From Alphaproteobacteria bacterium (lineage in GTDB: Bacteria > Pseudomonadota > Alphaproteobacteria > 16-39-46), in assembly GCA_947497675.1 (NCBI GenBank), contig CANMHY010000050.1, positions 1 through 6,492 of the forward strand: a stretch of 6,492 nucleotides of DNA. Reading direction: 5' to 3'. Both the position numbers and the translations under genes were made by a program. Below the pieces are notes generated by a model that ran no database searches, was not told where the DNA came from, and was given only the letters and a program-made list of their open reading frames with translations. Positions 1 to 6,370 of this stretch are shown one piece after another (position 1 is the first letter of the stretch; each line of letters starts with the position of its first letter).

Positions 1-66
1 TCCCGTTATTCTCCATGGGTTCTCTATCCCTAAGGCTTTACTAAAAAGTTCTTCGACGTTCAGCAT
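1..66 (-). CDS. ISL3-like transposase, N-terminal fragment (runs off the left edge)
   Basis: Only the first 22 residues are visible: MLNVEELFSKALGIENPWRI, then T-G. A short helix followed by 'LGIE-PW' is the characteristic opening of ISL3-family transposases, DDE enzymes that move their element by cut and paste. I chose the ATG at 64-66 because an AAGGA Shine-Dalgarno lies about 7 bases upstream of it. An in-frame ATG at 79-81 would add five residues (MKENK), but the AAGGA would then lie inside the gene. The catalytic domain is outside the window, so I cannot say whether the enzyme is intact. The family call rests on a short stretch and is moderately sure. Confidence 0.6.
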   Translation of the reverse strand, partial: MLNVEELFSKALGIENPWRITG

Positions 67-93
67 CTTATTTTCCTTCATTATTGATGAAGC

Positions 94-122
94 AAAATAA
101 CACTACTTTTATTTTTTGTTAA
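94..122 (-). promoter_or_regulatory. Predicted sigma70-type promoter of the ISL3-like transposase
   Basis: On the minus strand, TTAACA (117-122) matches the -35 consensus at 5 of 6 positions. It is separated by exactly 17 bases from TATTTT (94-99), which matches the -10 consensus at 4 of 6. Transcription would start near base 87, about 20 bases ahead of the transposase ATG at 66. Position and spacing fit the role, but this is a sequence prediction only. Confidence 0.5.
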
Positions 123-154
123 GATCTCTTACCCACTTACTTTGCATAAAAGCC

Positions 155-758
155 ACTTAATCTTTACAAAAGACAAGGGAAAGCTGTTACAAACTTTAAA
201 GAGAAACTTTCATCTCCACAATCAGATCTTGCTCATGAAATGGTAAAAAGCCTTTATATTTTAGACTTTTTAGGCATAACAGAGGGGGCTCTTGAGCGAG
301 ACATAGAAAATGCTCTTATGCAGCATATGCAAAAATTTTTAGTAGAGCTTGGAGCAGGATTTGCTTTTATGGGAAGACAATACCATTTAGAAGTTGGAGG
401 TGAAGATTTTTATATGGATATGCTTTTCTATAATGTTAAGTTAAGATGCTTCGTGATTGTAGAGCTAAAGTCAGACAAGTTTAAGCCAGAGTATGCAGGA
501 AAAATGTCATTTTATTTGGCTGCTGTAGATGATTTATTAAAAAATGCAACTGATAATCCATCTATTGGAATTATTCTCTGCAAAACGAAGAACGAAGTTG
601 TCGCGGAATATGCATTAAGAGACATGAATAAAGCCATAGGTCTTTCAGAATATAAATTAACTGAATATTTACCTGAAAATATTAAACAAGCACTTCCAAC
701 AATAGAAGAACTTGAAGAAGAGCTCAAAAAAAAGAGTGAAGATTTAGAAAAAGATTGA
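155..758 (+). pseudogene. YhcG/DUF1016-type PDDEXK nuclease, 5'-truncated by an insertion sequence
   Basis: The C-terminal nuclease domain of the YhcG (DUF1016) family is present. The reading frame keeps family homology upstream of the first ATG (240): bases 159-239 read NLYKRQGKAVTNFKEKL followed by SSPQSDLAHE, as in intact homologues. It then meets the IS end and a stop at 147-149. Counting from the ATG at 240, conserved landmarks are DFLG (9-12), GRQYHLEVGG (45-54), the catalytic Asp in FYMDMLF (D60), the E-x-K of VELK (E75, K77), and the PEYAGKMSFYLAAVDD block. The C-terminus (IEELEEELKKK) ends where the family normally ends. The N-terminal winged-helix/DUF1016 half is missing, presumably on the far side of the IS. 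No Shine-Dalgarno precedes the ATG at 240, which lies mid-homology, so that ATG is probably not a native start. Family members are associated with restriction or defence and DNA repair; function here is probably lost. Confidence 0.8.
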
Positions 759-848
759 GAGCAATGTTGTAAATGATCTCTTTCTGCCTTTCTATTTTTA
801 TTTTTCTAAAAAAAGAGGACTGTCAAAATTAGATCAGAAAGTAGGTTT

Positions 849-2015
849 ATGAGGAAGAATCAAAAAAATAGTCAAAGAGTTTCTTTTTTTATGAGAGTGA
901 AAATCTTAAAGCTTCTCCTGTGTCATATTGGAATCATTTTAATGATCGGAAATTTTTCTCTTCTTTTTGCAGAAGAAGAAAAAATCTTAAATATTTATAA
1001 TTGGACGGACGATATTGCGCCGGATGTTCTTCGGAAGTTCGAAGAAGAAACGGGCATTAAAGTGAATTATGATGTCTATGACAGCGATGAGGTCTTGGAG
1101 GCAAAATTGCTTCTTGGATCGTCAGGGTACGATGTTGTTTTTCCATCGGCAAATCCCTTTTTTGCCCGTCAAATTAAAGCTGGGATATATGAAAAAATTG
1201 ATAAAACCCAGCTTAAAAACTATCATAATCTTGACGGAAATGTTTTAAAAAGATTGGAAGAAATAGATCCAGAAAACAACTATGGGGTTCCTTATTCATG
1301 GGGGACGATTGGGATTGCCTATAACCCTGAAAAACTCTCCAAATGTATGCCTGGGGTCAATATTGAAAAATTGACGAAAAGTTATGGTATCTTGTTTGAC
1401 CCTGAGATTGTAAAACATTTTGCCAGCTGTGGTGTCTCTCTCCAATCCAGTGCACTTGATGTGTTTAATGCCATTTTGGTGTATGCAGGGGCCAATCCGA
1501 ACACAACGTCCCACGCGGAATTTGAAAAAGCCGTTGAAATTTTAAAATCTGTGCGTCCCTATATTCGAAAGTTTACCTCGGGGGGATTGATTGAAGATCT
1601 TGCAACGGGAGAAACATGTCTTGCGTTGGGGTGGTCTGGAGATGTTTTAAAGGCGTCTTTCCGCGCAAAAGAACTCAATCAAAAGTTTCAAATTAAATAT
1701 GCGATTCCCAAAGAAGGGGCCGAGATTTGGTTTGAAGTGATGGCGATTCCAAAAGATGCTCCTCATCGTGAAAATGCATATAAATTCATTGATTTTATCT
1801 TGCGTCCTCAAGTTATTGCTGAAATCACAAATTATGTATATGATGCAAATCCAAATAAAGCATCTCTTCCCTTTATTGCAAAAGAAGTTCGTAATAATCC
1901 CATCATTTATCCACCCCCGTCTGTTATGAAAACGTTATTTGTTAGCAAGAGCGCGCCTCAGAATTTTGAAAGATGGCGTTCTCGGGCCTGGATTCGTATT
2001 AAAACGGGAATTTAA
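849..2015 (+). CDS. potF: Periplasmic polyamine-binding protein PotF of an ABC importer
   Basis: A substrate-binding protein that captures polyamine (putrescine in E. coli PotF) in the periplasm and delivers it to PotGHI. It aligns over its whole length with E. coli PotF: ILNIYNWTDDIAPD (46-59), KVNYDVYDSDEVLEAKL (71-87), PYSWGTIGIAYN (148-159), SCGVS (193-197), LGWSGDV (260-266) and the C-terminal SRAW (378-381). Ligand-contact positions by alignment are W52, T53, D54, S100, D204, W262, D265, W294 and E296. Several differ from PotF (Ser to Thr at 53, Tyr to Asp at 55, Phe to Trp at 294, Asp to Glu at 296), and two of these look PotD-like. A signal peptide ends near LLFA-EEE (A41). The start is uncertain: ATG 849 gives an unusually long n-region, while ATG 891 (M15) would give a normal 27-residue signal peptide; neither has a strong Shine-Dalgarno. 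It is the first gene of the operon. Confidence 0.9.
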   Translation: MRKNQKNSQRVSFFMRVKILKLLLCHIGIILMIGNFSLLFAEEEKILNIYNWTDDIAPDVLRKFEEETGIKVNYDVYDSDEVLEAKLLLGSSGYDVVFPSANPFFARQIKAGIYEKIDKTQLKNYHNLDGNVLKRLEEIDPENNYGVPYSWGTIGIAYNPEKLSKCMPGVNIEKLTKSYGILFDPEIVKHFASCGVSLQSSALDVFNAILVYAGANPNTTSHAEFEKAVEILKSVRPYIRKFTSGGLIEDLATGETCLALGWSGDVLKASFRAKELNQKFQIKYAIPKEGAEIWFEVMAIPKDAPHRENAYKFIDFILRPQVIAEITNYVYDANPNKASLPFIAKEVRNNPIIYPPPSVMKTLFVSKSAPQNFERWRSRAWIRIKTGI

Positions 2016-2038
2016 AGCGCGTTAAAAAGGTATGTAAA

Positions 2039-3193
2039 ATGGCTTCAAAATCTCCAAAACGTTCCTATAAATTTGATCCGTGGCTGGACCCTAAAAATAG
2101 GCCTTACATTCGCATTGAAAATGTTTCGAAAGAATTCGATGGGACAATGGCGGTCAATAATTTGAGTCTTTCTATTTATCAGGGGGAGTTTTTTTCGATT
2201 CTCGGGGGATCTGGGTGTGGAAAAACGACGCTTTTAAGAATGCTTGCTGGGTTCGAAACCCCCACCTCCGGAAAGATCTATATTGATGATATTGACATGA
2301 CGACAACCCCCCCCTATGAGCGTCCTGTTAATATGATGTTTCAATCCTATGCATTGTTCCCCCATATGAGTGTGGGTCAAAATGTTGCCTTTGGGCTCAA
2401 ACAAGAAAAACTCCCCAAGGCCGAGATTAAGGAACGTGTTGACGGTGTTTTAGATCTTGTTCAGATGTCTCTTTTCATGAATCGTATGCCGCATCAACTC
2501 TCTGGGGGGCAACGACAACGGGTGGCGCTTGCACGAAGTTTGGTAAAACAGCCTAAGCTTCTTCTTTTGGACGAGCCGCTTGCGTCTCTTGATAAGAAAC
2601 TCAAAGAGAGAACGCAGCTTGAACTTGTGACCATTCAAGAGCGGGTCGGAATTACGTTTATTATGGTGAGCCATGATCAGGAAGAGTCGATGACCATGTC
2701 GACACGTATTGCTGTGATGAATGAAGGACAAATAAAGCAAGTGGGTCCCCCTCATGAAATTTATGAGTTTCCTAACTCACGATTTGTGGCGGACTTTATA
2801 GGATCTATTAATATGTTTGAGGGTATCATTCTTGAAGATGCGCCGGATCATGTGATTATACAATCCGATAGCATGCCTTCGGAGCTTTGTATCAGTCATT
2901 CGGCAACCATTCCGCCGGGTGCCTCTGTGACCGTTGGGGTGCGCCCTGAAAAAGTTAAAATTTCAAAGATGTCCCATGGAAAACCCGATGTGATCTATAA
3001 TTATACAAGTGGTGTCGTGGATGATATTGAGTATTTAGGAGATGTCTCCATCTATCACGTTTTAACGGAAAATGGACGGCGCATTCTTGCAACGTTGCCA
3101 AATTTGGTGCGTTTGACGGAACAACCCGTGACATGGGAAGATAAAGTTTATCTCTATTGGCAACCCGAAAACGGGATTGTTTTAACCGTTTAG
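2039..3193 (+). CDS. potG: Polyamine ABC importer ATP-binding subunit PotG
   Basis: The cytoplasmic ATPase that energises polyamine import. All nucleotide-binding motifs are intact: Walker A GGSGCGKT (56-63), Q-loop FQSYALFPH (101-109, Q102), ABC signature LSGGQRQR (154-161), Walker B LLLLDEP (174-180), D-loop SLD (183-185) and switch His H212 in VSHDQEE. A C-terminal TOBE-type regulatory domain follows (about 260-384), with VGVRPEKV, EYLGDVSIYHV and a terminal VLTV that match PotG rather than PotA. At 384 residues it is close to E. coli PotG (377); the N-terminus carries a short extension before the ABC fold (about residues 1-22), including DPWLDPKNRPYI, common in alphaproteobacterial PotG-type ATPases. 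The start ATG has AAGG 8 bases upstream, and the gene begins 23 bases after potF. It contains an 8-cytosine run at 2307-2314. Confidence 0.93.
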   Translation: MASKSPKRSYKFDPWLDPKNRPYIRIENVSKEFDGTMAVNNLSLSIYQGEFFSILGGSGCGKTTLLRMLAGFETPTSGKIYIDDIDMTTTPPYERPVNMMFQSYALFPHMSVGQNVAFGLKQEKLPKAEIKERVDGVLDLVQMSLFMNRMPHQLSGGQRQRVALARSLVKQPKLLLLDEPLASLDKKLKERTQLELVTIQERVGITFIMVSHDQEESMTMSTRIAVMNEGQIKQVGPPHEIYEFPNSRFVADFIGSINMFEGIILEDAPDHVIIQSDSMPSELCISHSATIPPGASVTVGVRPEKVKISKMSHGKPDVIYNYTSGVVDDIEYLGDVSIYHVLTENGRRILATLPNLVRLTEQPVTWEDKVYLYWQPENGIVLTV

Positions 3194-3211
3194 AAAGGAC
3201 GCGCACACAGA

Positions 3212-4165
3212 ATGATTCCCAAAATTTTTTGGCGTCTTTTTTCTTTTTTTAAAAGACGCATATCAAGTCGATTTTTCGTCATTGCGCTTCCCTTTACCTG
3301 GGTATTGCTTTTCTTTTTTATTCCCTTCTTGCTGGTGTTAAAGATTAGTTTTTCAGAGTTAACGGTGGGGATTCCACCGTATTTACCCATTATGGAGCGC
3401 ATTGGAGAGGATGTTATTGCGTTTAAGCTCAACATTGGAAATTATTTATATCTGGTTTGGGATGATCTTTACATAAGGGCTATTTTAAATTCTCTGGGAC
3501 TTGGTGCCCTTGCAACAATAGCGTGCCTTATTATTGGGTTTCCGATGGCCTATGCAATTGCGCGCGCGTCCCTCAAATACCAAACGCTTCTTCTCATGAT
3601 GGTGATTTTGCCATTTTGGACTTCCTTCTTAATTCGGGTTTATGCTTGGATTGGAATCTTGAGTTATCACGGCGTTGTCAATACAGTCCTCCTAAAATTG
3701 GGCATCATTGAGGCTCCCCTGAGGCTTTTGAATACAATTTTTTCCCTGTCCATTGGCATTACCTATTGTTATCTTCCTTTCATGATTTTGCCGATTTATG
3801 TGTCTCTTCAAAAAATTGATCCATCCCTTCTTGAGGCAGCCTATGATCTTGGGTCAAGACCTTTCCGAACGTTTTGGAAGGTAACGGTGCCTTTGTGTAT
3901 GCCTGGAATTATATCGGGCTCCCTTTTGGTTTTTATTCCTTCCTTAGGTGAATTTGTTATTCCGGATCTCTTGGGAGGATCAGATACGCTCATGATTGGA
4001 CGGGTTCTCTGGAACGAATTTTTTGTCAATCGTGATTGGCCTGTTGCAGGGGCTGTTGCGATTGGAATGCTTGTCTTTCTTGTCTTTCCGATTGTGCTCT
4101 TGCAATATATCCAAAAAAATGTTCAGCGCGATCAAACGGGAGAAGGAGGTCAAATGAATGCATAA
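3212..4165 (+). CDS. potH: Polyamine ABC importer permease PotH
   Basis: One of the two inner-membrane permease subunits that form the polyamine channel. Six hydrophobic segments are visible at about 22-47, 91-117, 125-150, 172-199, 231-254 and 277-300. Between segments 4 and 5 lies the EAA loop, EAAYDLGSRPFRTFWKVTVP (208-227) followed by LCMPG, which docks on the ATPase PotG. The N-terminal cytoplasmic tail is basic (KRRISSR), giving inside orientation. Length (317 residues) is the same as E. coli PotH to within a few residues. An AGAAAGGA stretch lies at 3192-3199, overlapping the potG stop, with a rather long 12-base gap to the ATG; no better start is visible. The last three codons (M-N-A) overlap the start of potI by 8 bases, so translation of the two permeases is probably coupled. 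Confidence 0.92.
   Translation: MIPKIFWRLFSFFKRRISSRFFVIALPFTWVLLFFFIPFLLVLKISFSELTVGIPPYLPIMERIGEDVIAFKLNIGNYLYLVWDDLYIRAILNSLGLGALATIACLIIGFPMAYAIARASLKYQTLLLMMVILPFWTSFLIRVYAWIGILSYHGVVNTVLLKLGIIEAPLRLLNTIFSLSIGITYCYLPFMILPIYVSLQKIDPSLLEAAYDLGSRPFRTFWKVTVPLCMPGIISGSLLVFIPSLGEFVIPDLLGGSDTLMIGRVLWNEFFVNRDWPVAGAVAIGMLVFLVFPIVLLQYIQKNVQRDQTGEGGQMNA
4143..4150 (+). promoter_or_regulatory. Strong ribosome binding site of potI inside the end of potH
   Basis: AAGGAGGT is a perfect Shine-Dalgarno sequence placed 7 bases before the ATG at 4158. Two ATGs follow it closely: 4154-4156 is in the potH frame and meets a stop two codons later, while 4158-4160 opens the long potI frame. The spacing favours 4158. 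It is the strongest ribosome binding site in the operon, which with the 8-base overlap suggests balanced, coupled synthesis of the PotH and PotI partners. Confidence 0.75.
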
Positions 4166-4970
4166 AAAACTTTCTTCTTTCCTATTAACATGGCTTCTTT
4201 TTGGATATGCTTTTCTCTACGTTCCTATTTTAATTCTGATTGCTTTTTCTTTTAATAAGTCACGCCTTGTGACGATTTGGGATGGTTTTTCTCTTAAGTG
4301 GTACAGGAGTCTTTTTGATAACGACCAGCTTCTTAAAGCAGCTTGGGTCAGTTTAAAGGTGGCCACACTTTCAGCAACTTTTGCGCTTATTTTTGGAACG
4401 CTTGCTGCTTTGGTTTTGGTTAGGTTTGGACGGTTTAAAGGCAGAACTTTTTTTTCAGGGCTTATTACCGCGCCTCTTGTAATGCCGGAAGTGATCACCG
4501 GTCTTTCCCTTCTCATTTTTTTCGTTTCTTTAAAACAAATGATCGGATGGCCAGAGGCAAGAGGAGTTGTCACGATTACAATTGCGCATACAACACTTGC
4601 CATGGCCTATGTGACTTCTATTGTTCAAGCGCGTCTTTTTGGATTTGATAATACGCTTATTGAAGCAGCTCTTGATTTGGGGGCCCGTCCCCTTAAGTCT
4701 TTTTTTGTGATTACGCTTCCACTCATTGCACCTGCCCTTGGAGCTGGATGGTTGTTGGCCTTTGCGCTTTCTTTAGATGATCTTGTGATTGCAAGCTTTG
4801 TATCTGGACCTGGGTCAACAACATTGCCCATGGTTATATTTTCAAGTGTTAAACTGGGAGTGACCCCTCAGGTGAATGCCCTTGCAACGCTCATTGTCAT
4901 TTTTGTGAGTATTGGCGTATCTTTAAGTGGGTGGCTGATCTTTAAAAAGTCGAAAGAAAAAAAGGATTAA
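4158..4970 (+). CDS. potI: Polyamine ABC importer permease PotI
   Basis: The second inner-membrane permease, pairing with PotH to form the translocation path. Hydrophobic segments lie at about 8-31, 62-90, 97-125, 137-158, 183-212 and 238-262. The EAA loop, EAALDLGARPLKSFFVITLP (169-188) followed by LIAPA, has the conserved Glu-Ala-Ala and Gly for contact with PotG. Other family landmarks are PLVMPEVITGLSLL (106-119), SLDDLVIASFVSGPGSTTLP (205-224) and the opening SFNKSRLVTIWDGFSLKWY (31-49). The basic tail KKSKEKKD is cytoplasmic. At 270 residues it is slightly shorter than E. coli PotI (281), with no motif missing. It overlaps potH by 8 bases and ends the recognisable operon; a terminator follows about 100 bases later. 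Confidence 0.92.
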   Translation: MHKKLSSFLLTWLLFGYAFLYVPILILIAFSFNKSRLVTIWDGFSLKWYRSLFDNDQLLKAAWVSLKVATLSATFALIFGTLAALVLVRFGRFKGRTFFSGLITAPLVMPEVITGLSLLIFFVSLKQMIGWPEARGVVTITIAHTTLAMAYVTSIVQARLFGFDNTLIEAALDLGARPLKSFFVITLPLIAPALGAGWLLAFALSLDDLVIASFVSGPGSTTLPMVIFSSVKLGVTPQVNALATLIVIFVSIGVSLSGWLIFKKSKEKKD

Positions 4971-4972
4971 AG

Positions 4973-5101
4973 TTGAAAATTAATCAAAAGACCACATCGT
5001 CCTTTGATCCTCCTCTAAAAATGGAAGAACTCCTTGAAAATAAAACACTTCATTTCATCCCTTATTTATTAGTGGTGCACAAGTCCGTGTACCTTTTTTG
5101 A
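4973..5101 (+). CDS. Possible small TTG-start ORF after potI (42 residues, function unknown)
   Basis: A frame opening with TTG two bases after the potI stop encodes MKINQKTTSSFDPPLKMEEL, then LENKTLHFIPYLLVVHKSVYLF. AAAGGA at 4961-4966 sits 6 bases before the TTG, a good Shine-Dalgarno position for a coupled gene. The frame also has an internal ATG at 5021. The first 30 or so residues read like protein, but the last residues (VHKSVYLF) are encoded by the transcription terminator hairpin and its T-run. That suggests either chance or the truncated start of a former downstream operon gene whose remainder has been lost. I recognise no family. No membrane or catalytic motif is evident, and coding status is doubtful. 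Confidence 0.3.
   Translation: MKINQKTTSSFDPPLKMEELLENKTLHFIPYLLVVHKSVYLF
5074..5099 (+). terminator. Rho-independent terminator of the pot operon
   Basis: GGTGCAC (5074-5080) pairs with GTGTACC (5087-5093) as a 7-base-pair stem with a single G-U pair. The loop is AAGTCC, and six T follow at once (5094-5099). On the minus strand the stem is not followed by a T-run, so the terminator works only for the rightward pot operon, not for the convergent gene ending at 5132. Confidence 0.8.
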
Positions 5102-5145
5102 AGCAGCCATAACTTTGGTTGATTTTTTAAATTAGTACACGAACT
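5082..5145. repeat. Imperfect inverted repeat spanning the convergent gene ends
   Basis: AGTCCGTGTAC (5082-5092) is the inverse of GTACACGAACT (5135-5145) at 10 of 11 positions. The left arm overlaps the loop and right stem of the pot terminator. The right arm overlaps the last codons and stop of the minus-strand gene. In minus-strand RNA the single difference becomes a G-U pair, so an 11-base-pair stem with a 42-base loop is possible at the 3' end of that transcript. In plus-strand RNA it is a C/A mismatch. It could be an mRNA 3'-end structure or the vestige of element ends. Confidence 0.45.
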
Positions 5146-6346
5146 CTAGAGTTGTAAGGCTTGCTAAAGATTTCTGCTTAATTATTGCCATTGGAAGATG
5201 GTTGTTAAGATGTTCATGATACCAAAACTCAGGCCTTTCAAAGGGAACGAGGTCTCCAGATGGGAGCCTCATCACCCAATGACCTTCTTTGTTTGTATCA
5301 TCAAAGGCAGAAGTATCCTTTGCTCCTTTGGGAAAATAAAGATCTAACCTTTTCTGAAGAATCTTTTTTTGATCAGCCATTGCAGCTACCAGCTCTCCTT
5401 GAATTTGGGCCCTATTTTTTTCAGTACTGCGTTGGATAACTGCATCAACTTTTTTCCAGCCCTCTTCATCTAAAAATTCCCCTTTATCAATGGAGTTTAC
5501 AATTTCATTCAGCTCACTATAAGCGGCTTCTATTTTCGTAAGATAACCTATGCAGTCTAAGATAGCGCGTTTACACGTCTTGCCATAATAAGATTTATCG
5601 TGTCTTCCTATGCCCTTCATAAAAGATTTATATGCCGTCATTTCTTCAAATAGAGTTCTTATGGAAGATGGTCGCCAAGAAAAAGCGTTAGAAAGAGTTT
5701 CCAGGGGGACAGAGTCAAAATCTTCTTCATAGGCGTCAATTAGGCTCTTTTTCATTAACGCCTTTCTATGATCGCACATATTTCCCACTTCTATAGAGCC
5801 TTGGGGTAATGCTGCCTTCATGAGATCATACATCACAGGGGCAGGTCTCGTGATCATATAATTTTTCTGAAGACCAAGTCCATCATAAGCCCGTTCAATC
5901 GCTTGGGCAGAAAAAGAATGAAGAATCATGGACAATCCTTTATGAGACGGCAATCTGCGATGAAATTCAACGGCTCGAAAAATTCCAATGTTGGTGAAAA
6001 AGGGGATATCAGTTTTGGTCCAAACTGTAAATGCCATCTCAATATCACCTTCTTCTTGAATCCCAGAGTTATAGGCTTTTCCTGTAATCTTTTTTGTGGA
6101 AGCATAGGCAATCCATAAATGATTATTTCCTTCAAAATCGGCCATCTTTAGGGATATTTTAAAAGAGCTCGTTCCGTCGGCTATTGCATATTTTACACCT
6201 CCTCGAACTCTGTCATCTTGGGTGTAAACCCAATCTGTCCAAAATGATATATTTTTAAATTTTATGCGCTCAAGGGCAAAATGGACATTCCCCTTTCTTC
6301 CTAAATAAAGTTCGTCATCAATCCTCTGGATAGCATTCACATTCAT
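5132..6346 (-). CDS. Hypothetical protein of 404 residues, no recognised family
   Basis: I do not recognise this protein. It has no signal peptide or membrane segment, so it is probably soluble. Residues 1 to about 190 look like a mixed alpha/beta region rich in aromatics (ISFWTDWVYTQDDRVRGGV, NNHLWIAYASTKKITGKAY). Residues about 190-340 are charged and mostly helical, with runs such as AAYSELNEIVNSIDKG and GELVAAMADQKKILQKRLD that could form helical hairpins or a coiled coil. The tail returns to a mixed region with HWVMRLPSGDLVPFERPEFW (about 358-377) followed by YHEHLNNH, a His/Glu-rich patch. The start ATG has a weak GGGA 7 bases upstream, and only 24 bases separate it from the stop of a same-frame transposase fragment, so its native 5' end may have been altered. 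It is convergent with the pot operon, and base composition matches its neighbours. Confidence 0.65.
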   Translation of the reverse strand: MNVNAIQRIDDELYLGRKGNVHFALERIKFKNISFWTDWVYTQDDRVRGGVKYAIADGTSSFKISLKMADFEGNNHLWIAYASTKKITGKAYNSGIQEEGDIEMAFTVWTKTDIPFFTNIGIFRAVEFHRRLPSHKGLSMILHSFSAQAIERAYDGLGLQKNYMITRPAPVMYDLMKAALPQGSIEVGNMCDHRKALMKKSLIDAYEEDFDSVPLETLSNAFSWRPSSIRTLFEEMTAYKSFMKGIGRHDKSYYGKTCKRAILDCIGYLTKIEAAYSELNEIVNSIDKGEFLDEEGWKKVDAVIQRSTEKNRAQIQGELVAAMADQKKILQKRLDLYFPKGAKDTSAFDDTNKEGHWVMRLPSGDLVPFERPEFWYHEHLNNHLPMAIIKQKSLASLTTLEFVY

Positions 6347-6370
6347 CCTAAATTCCCGAGAATTCTGTAA

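Larger units (their letters stand above)
1..154 (-). mobile_element. Right-hand end of an ISL3-like insertion sequence (partial, continues off the left edge)
   Basis: This stretch holds the beginning of a leftward transposase gene (1-66), its promoter (94-122) and, on the minus strand, an outer end that I place near base 154, where the minus strand reads GGCTTTTATGCAAAGTAAG. Seen directly: YhcG-type coding homology on the + strand begins only at about base 159, and its frame has a stop at 147-149, so the homology break coincides with the proposed element end. A GGC-starting terminal inverted repeat and an 8-base target duplication are usual for the ISL3 family. Here the duplication would be about 155-162, but the other end is outside the window, so neither repeat nor duplication can be confirmed. 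The boundary is uncertain by a few bases. Confidence 0.55.

Noticed and set aside
767..798. TTGTAA and TATTTT upstream of potF, considered as the operon promoter
   Set aside because: The spacing is 20 bases and the match is poor; no alternative pair in 759-848 is better, so the operon promoter is left unassigned.
757..800. GAGA/TCTC pairing after the nuclease remnant, considered as a terminator
   Set aside because: The stem is only four base pairs with a long loop, and the T-rich stretch is not directly adjacent.
906..926. Cysteine in the PotF leader (LLLC), considered as a lipobox
   Set aside because: Leu directly before Cys is not tolerated in a lipobox, and the hydrophobic core continues past it to a normal LLFA cleavage site.
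2011..2026. Near-palindrome TTTAAAGCGCGTTAAA at the potF stop, considered as an attenuator that would favour PotF synthesis
   Set aside because: Only five A/T pairs around a six-base loop and no T-run; too weak to call.
2450..2755. 101-residue open frame on the minus strand inside potG
   Set aside because: It is antisense to the best-conserved part of the ATPase, its translation resembles no protein, and it has no ribosome binding site.
4217..4603. 128-residue open frame on the minus strand inside potI
   Set aside because: It lies opposite membrane-segment codons of an intact permease; such antisense frames arise by chance and nothing in it looks conserved.
5840..5940. Faint acetyltransferase-like pattern (SHKGLSMILHSFSAQAIERA) in the unknown protein
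   Set aside because: It lacks the R/Q-x-x-G-x-G/A acetyl-CoA motif and the surrounding strands, so no function is claimed.
5903..6135. Short open frames on both strands within the 404-residue gene
   Set aside because: They overlap the longer frame in other phases and have no start signals or recognisable content.
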